A DNA stretch of 47,303 nt from Litchfieldia stipae (GTDB taxonomy: Bacteria > Bacillota > Bacilli > Bacillales > Bacillaceae_L), in the NCBI RefSeq assembly GCF_014837155.1, contig NZ_JACYHA010000026.1, positions 1 through 47,303 on the forward strand, given 5' to 3'. The position numbers and the translations under genes are program-made. How positions within the stretch are numbered: the stretch's first letter is position 1; the number at the start of each line of letters is the position of its first letter. The notes under the pieces are model-generated. The model was not told the origin of the DNA, ran no database searches, and saw only the letters and a list, made by a program, of their open reading frames with translations. This document shows, one piece after another, positions 44,141-47,303 of the stretch.

Positions 44141-44362
44141 TTGCTACGATTTTCTATTTCATTCATAATGGGGTTTGTCCTAATTGTTCTCGAGTCTATG
44201 ATTGTCATGAAGCTAAAAGGCTATTCTGGCATTGATTTAAGCAATATCCAACTAATGGTTGGGGTGTATGCAATGAATTTCTTTCTTGTATTCTGTATTT
44301 TAACAGATGTAAAAAGATGGCTTGAGAAACAAGAGGAAACGACTACACAATTAGATAATTAA
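44141..44362 (+). CDS. small two-helix membrane protein
   Basis: 73 residues with two hydrophobic segments (about 3-24 and 37-57) and a charged tail (DVKRWLEKQEETTTQ). Starts at TTG 44141 with AGGAGG 8 nt upstream. I do not recognise the family. It is a single-gene unit between two terminators. It is too large and lacks the dibasic tail expected of a classic holin, though it lies just after an amidase gene. Confidence 0.75.
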   Translation: MLRFSISFIMGFVLIVLESMIVMKLKGYSGIDLSNIQLMVGVYAMNFFLVFCILTDVKRWLEKQEETTTQLDN

Positions 44363-44374
44363 TTCTTTCAATCA

Positions 44375-44405
44375 AAACGTAAGTTCACGCTTACGTTTTT
44401 CTTTT
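44375..44405 (+). terminator. terminator after the small membrane protein gene
   Basis: AAACGTAAG/CTTACGTTT perfect stem with a 6-nt loop, then TTCTTTTT. Confidence 0.9.
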
Positions 44406-44481
44406 TCTCTAGGATAAATTCGTGAAAATTGTTACTATTTAATTAATATCCAAAACCAACATTAAAAGGAGCATCTTACAT

Positions 44482-45417
44482 ATGATACATAAGCTAGGAT
44501 TAGAAGAAAGTTATTTCCACGGTTCTTTCAGCAAAGATTATCAGCCCATCTTAACAGTTTCTTCCGGCGATACGGTCCAATTAACAACCCTTGATATTCA
44601 ATGGGGCTATTCTCCATCTCCAGATCAAAAAATCAAGAAATATCAATCTAGAGAAAAAGAAGGCAAGCCTGGCCATCCAATCCTTGGACCAATCGCCGTC
44701 AAAGAAGCAAAGCCAGGCATGGTGCTAGAGGTTAGAATTAATGACCTTGTGCCAGGCTGGTATGGTCGTAACTGGGCTGGTGGTGTGTCAAACTGGCAAA
44801 ATGACAAACTAGGACTTTCCGATGCAAAACGAGTTCAGCTAGATTGGGAGCTAAATGCGAAAACCATGACAGGAAGCTGCTCCATTGGTGAACGCACATT
44901 TCAAGTTGGTCTAGATCCATTTATCGGGCTCATGGGTGTTGCTCCTGGAGAAGATGGGGTACACTCAACTCCCCCACCTCGTTATTGTGGAGGAAATATA
45001 GACTGTAAAGAGCTAGGTCGTGGAAGCAGCTTGTTCCTACCTATTTCTGTAGAAGGAGCATTATTCTCAATTGGAGATGGACATGCCCTGCAAGGAGATG
45101 GTGAAGTTTCTGGTACAGCGATTGAATGTCCACTTGATTTAGTTGACTTAACACTTACAGTTAGAGATGACCTCACTCTAACAATGCCAAGAGCTTGGAC
45201 ACCTTCTAGCTGGATTACATTTGGCTTTAATGAGGACCTAAATGAAGCAACCGCTGTTGCTCTAGACCAAATGGTGGAGCTCATTGCTGAATTACACCAG
45301 ATTGAAAAAGCAGAAGCTTTAGCACTAGCGAGCGTAGCTGTAGATTTAAGAATTACACAGGTTGTTAACGGAGTGAAAGGTGTACATGCCGTCTTACCGC
45401 ATGGGGCTATTCGCTAA
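44482..45417 (+). CDS. Acetamidase/formamidase family protein
   Basis: 311 residues. FmdA/AmdA family, zinc-dependent enzymes hydrolysing short amides such as formamide or acetamide to ammonia and the acid. Conserved segments: GHPILGPIAVKEAKPGMVLEV, IGLMGVAPGEDGVHSTPPPRYCGGNIDCKEL, and LFLPISVEGALFSIGDGHALQGDGE carrying the metal-binding Asp/His/Glu. No signal peptide. Ribosome site AAAGGAG. Single-gene unit. Confidence 0.93.
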   Translation: MIHKLGLEESYFHGSFSKDYQPILTVSSGDTVQLTTLDIQWGYSPSPDQKIKKYQSREKEGKPGHPILGPIAVKEAKPGMVLEVRINDLVPGWYGRNWAGGVSNWQNDKLGLSDAKRVQLDWELNAKTMTGSCSIGERTFQVGLDPFIGLMGVAPGEDGVHSTPPPRYCGGNIDCKELGRGSSLFLPISVEGALFSIGDGHALQGDGEVSGTAIECPLDLVDLTLTVRDDLTLTMPRAWTPSSWITFGFNEDLNEATAVALDQMVELIAELHQIEKAEALALASVAVDLRITQVVNGVKGVHAVLPHGAIR

Positions 45418-45423
45418 AACTAC

Positions 45424-45456
45424 AAAAAAAGCAAGAGCACCCGCTCTTGCTTTTTC
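45424..45456. terminator. bidirectional terminator
   Basis: AAAAAAAGCAAGAGC and GCTCTTGCTTTTT with a short loop, between the convergent amidase-family gene and zupT. Confidence 0.93.
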
Positions 45457-45467
45457 TATTTCACAAA

Positions 45468-46271
45468 CTATATAAATAACAACAAACTTAACGCCATCAC
45501 GGCCATTCCAGCGATTAGTCCATAAATCGGTAAATGTGTTTCATCATATTTCTTCGCCGCTGGCAGTAATTCATCTAATGAAATAAAGACCATGATTCCC
45601 GCTACAGCTGCGAAAATAATGCCGAACATTACATCATTCAAGTATGGCATTAACACTAAGTAAGCAACAATCGCTCCTAAAGGCTCTGACAATCCAGATA
45701 AAAATGACAGCTTAAATGCCTTTTTCTTATCACCTGTCGCAAAGTAAATTGGCACAGATACTGCAATCCCCTCTGGAATATTATGAATCGCAATAGCAAC
45801 GGCAATCGCAATACCAAGAGTTGGATCTTGTAGGGCTGCAGTAAAGGTAGCAATACCTTCCGGGAAATTATGAATCGCGATCGCTAATGCTGTGAATGTC
45901 CCCATTTTTAACAAAGCTGGGTCAACAGCTGGGGCTCCCCCCTTCATCTCTTCAACCTTCTTGATTTCATGCGGATTCCCTTGCTTTGGAATAAATTTAT
46001 CAATCATCGCAATTAACAGCATACCACCAAAAAAGCCAATCGCAGTCATCCAATGTCCAAATTCCCCGAGCGACGATACTAGTGCATCCTGAGCCTTAAC
46101 AAAAATCTCAACCATCGATACATAAATCATTACCCCAGCCGAAAACCCTAATGCGACCGAAAGGAATTTCGTATTTGTTCTTGAAGTAAAAAATGCTAAT
46201 AAGCTACCAATCCCTGTAGCAAGACCTGCTAATAAAGTCAGACCAAATGCAAATAACAAATTTTCAGCCAT
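45468..46271 (-). CDS. zupT: ZIP family divalent metal transporter
   Basis: 267 residues, eight hydrophobic helices. It resembles the ZupT group, which imports Zn, Fe, Mn or Co. Metal-site motifs in helices 4 and 5 are AIAIHNFPEGIATF and AIAIHNIPEGIAVSVPI. The helix 3-4 loop is short and lacks a His-rich stretch. Ribosome site AAGGAGAG. It is divergent from mntR across a 353-bp gap that has a strong palindrome, which suggests control by MntR and therefore a link to manganese. Confidence 0.92.
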   Translation of the reverse strand: MAENLLFAFGLTLLAGLATGIGSLLAFFTSRTNTKFLSVALGFSAGVMIYVSMVEIFVKAQDALVSSLGEFGHWMTAIGFFGGMLLIAMIDKFIPKQGNPHEIKKVEEMKGGAPAVDPALLKMGTFTALAIAIHNFPEGIATFTAALQDPTLGIAIAVAIAIHNIPEGIAVSVPIYFATGDKKKAFKLSFLSGLSEPLGAIVAYLVLMPYLNDVMFGIIFAAVAGIMVFISLDELLPAAKKYDETHLPIYGLIAGMAVMALSLLLFI

Positions 46272-46396
46272 GCTTCTCTCTCCTTTTAAAAAGTTCCAAA
46301 TTTATATTTACATTGTTATTTACTTTTTCATCTCTTACTATTATGAGTAAAATGTTCTCATTTGTAGATTCACTACTACAATGTTTTCCTCTGCCA

Positions 46397-46422
46397 CGAA
46401 TGTTTCCCCAGGGAAACATTCG
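46397..46422. promoter_or_regulatory. palindrome between zupT and mntR, candidate metalloregulator operator
   Basis: Perfect 12-bp arms CGAATGTTTCCC around a CA centre. No T-run on either strand, so not a terminator. The inner TTTCCCCAGGGAAA resembles MntR sites (TTTGCCTTAAGGAAA type). It is 126 bp from the zupT start and 203 bp from mntR. Confidence 0.6.
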
Positions 46423-46586
46423 GGTAAAAAAATAGTTTATTTACCAATATGCTATGCTATCCATTTTGTGAATATTATCAAAAAAGAAAAATTTTAACTT
46501 ATACCTAATTTATGGGGGAATCAAGTTTTTGTCAATCATTTTTTTCAATTGTGTTACTATGTTGTTCTAATGCTTATTTTCAACTA

Positions 46587-46598
46587 TACTTTAAAGTA
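46587..46598. promoter_or_regulatory. 12-bp palindrome close to mntR start
   Basis: TACTTTAAAGTA is a perfect dyad 27 bp upstream of the mntR ATG. It could be a second operator; by chance alone such AT-rich dyads are fairly common. Confidence 0.35.
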
Positions 46599-46624
46599 AA
46601 GGTTTAGATGTAAGGGGACAAATA

Positions 46625-47044
46625 ATGAAAACAACACCCAGTATGGAAGATTATATTGAACAAATTTACATTTTAATTAAGAAAAAGGGCTATGCTCGGG
46701 TTTCAGATATCGCTGACAACCTATCTGTCCTTCCTTCATCTGTGACAAAAATGGTGCAAAAGTTAGATGAAGATGACTACTTAATATATGAGAAATATAG
46801 AGGACTGAAGCTTACTCCTAAAGGGGAAAAGCTTGGGCATCGATTAGTGTATCGTCATGATTTATTGGAGCAATTTCTTGAAATCATTGGTGTGAAGAAC
46901 GAGAATATTTACAATGATGTTGAAGGTATTGAGCATCATCTAAGCTGGGACGCTATTGATCGAATTGGTGACTTAGTCCAATACTTTAACGACGATGAAA
47001 CCCGAATTGATGAATTGCGTAAATTAAATTGCAAAGAGAATTAA
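46625..47044 (+). CDS. mntR: Manganese-responsive regulator MntR (DtxR family)
   Basis: 139 residues, close to B. subtilis MntR. The N-terminal winged helix has [23 protein letters not shown]; metal ligands correspond to Asp9, Glu12, and the His/Glu set in [10 protein letters not shown] and [17 protein letters not shown]. With Mn bound it represses Mn uptake genes and activates Mn efflux genes. The C-terminal tail after DLVQYF is slightly different from B. subtilis. GGGG lies upstream of ATG. Here it is divergent from zupT. Confidence 0.96.
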   Translation: MKTTPSMEDYIEQIYILIKKKGYARVSDIADNLSVLPSSVTKMVQKLDEDDYLIYEKYRGLKLTPKGEKLGHRLVYRHDLLEQFLEIIGVKNENIYNDVEGIEHHLSWDAIDRIGDLVQYFNDDETRIDELRKLNCKEN

Positions 47045-47167
47045 ATGATTTAATCAAAAAAACCTGATGAATAATTCTAAGTAGTTCCGATAAGGTGGAG
47101 AAAATCCAAAATCAATGGTTAAATAACATACGAAATAGCAATACACATAACAATGTAAATTGCACAC

Positions 47168-47198
47168 AAAAAAGCTTGAGGAAATTCAAGCGTTTTTT
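47168..47198 (+). terminator. terminator downstream of mntR
   Basis: AAAAAAGCTTGA and TCAAGCGTTTTTT form a stem with a T-run, about 120 bp after mntR. No gene is supported between mntR and the window end. Confidence 0.75.
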
Positions 47199-47303
47199 CA
47201 CATTAAAGTGGAATGTTGCATTAATGCTCCTATTTGTTGAAGGGGGCAAATCAATTTTTGCTAAAGAACGTCCCTGACTTATTAAATAAAATGTCTTGTC
47301 CTT

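Noticed and set aside
47095-47277. 60-codon frame after mntR
   Set aside because: It runs through an intrinsic terminator and has low-complexity composition; no convincing family or ribosome site spacing.

Overview
The window is a chromosomal segment of a low-GC, spore-forming member of the Bacillaceae. Evidence: Bacillus-type Shine-Dalgarno sequences, spore protein genes (sspE, sspK), an rrn operon with tandem promoters, and gene order. Read from high to low coordinates, the core is collinear with the B. subtilis yfh-yga region as I remember it: yfhD, yfhE, yfhF, recX, yfhH, sspK, yfhJ, yfhP, mutY, yfhS, fabL, sspE, ygaB, ygaC, ygaD, ygaE, gsaB, bcp, perR, ygzB, ygxA, then a 16S rRNA gene. 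The species cannot be named from this.

Layout. 1-2.4 kb: 5' end of a 16S gene with two promoters, ygxA, ygzB, and perR with its own Per box. 2.5-5.7 kb: cobalamin adenosyltransferase, a 2-hydroxyacid dehydrogenase, an erythromycin-esterase-like protein. 5.9-8.6 kb: an OmpR/VanR-type response regulator and an unusual multi-pass histidine kinase. 8.7-11.5 kb: MFS exporter and MocR regulator. 11.5-15.2 kb: Bcp peroxiredoxin, a K+ channel, and a three-gene ABC-2 exporter. 15.3-22.9 kb: gsaB, a large orphan glutamate synthase gene and ygaE. 23.4-30.2 kb: an inserted catabolic block of an AbgT transporter, three M20-type amidohydrolases and a regulator. 30.3-41.7 kb: the conserved ygaD-to-yfhD block. 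41.7-42.9 kb: a gene-free stretch with a DnaA-box cluster followed by a 53-bp tandem repeat. 42.9-47.0 kb: an amidase, a small membrane protein, an acetamidase/formamidase homologue, a ZIP transporter and mntR.

The most interesting non-coding signals are: (1) a 68-nt tRNA-like cloverleaf ending in eight Ts, whose 3' half can instead pair with a downstream segment, just before a GNAT acetyltransferase gene; (2) a matching ~32-bp dyad element in front of both transcription units of the amidohydrolase/AbgT block, which carries its own candidate regulator; (3) the DnaA-box cluster next to the minisatellite; (4) two families of interspersed palindromic repeats (five and three copies); (5) a strong palindrome between the divergent zupT and mntR genes. 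All functional statements are inferred by reading the sequence and from recalled family knowledge; no database search was run.
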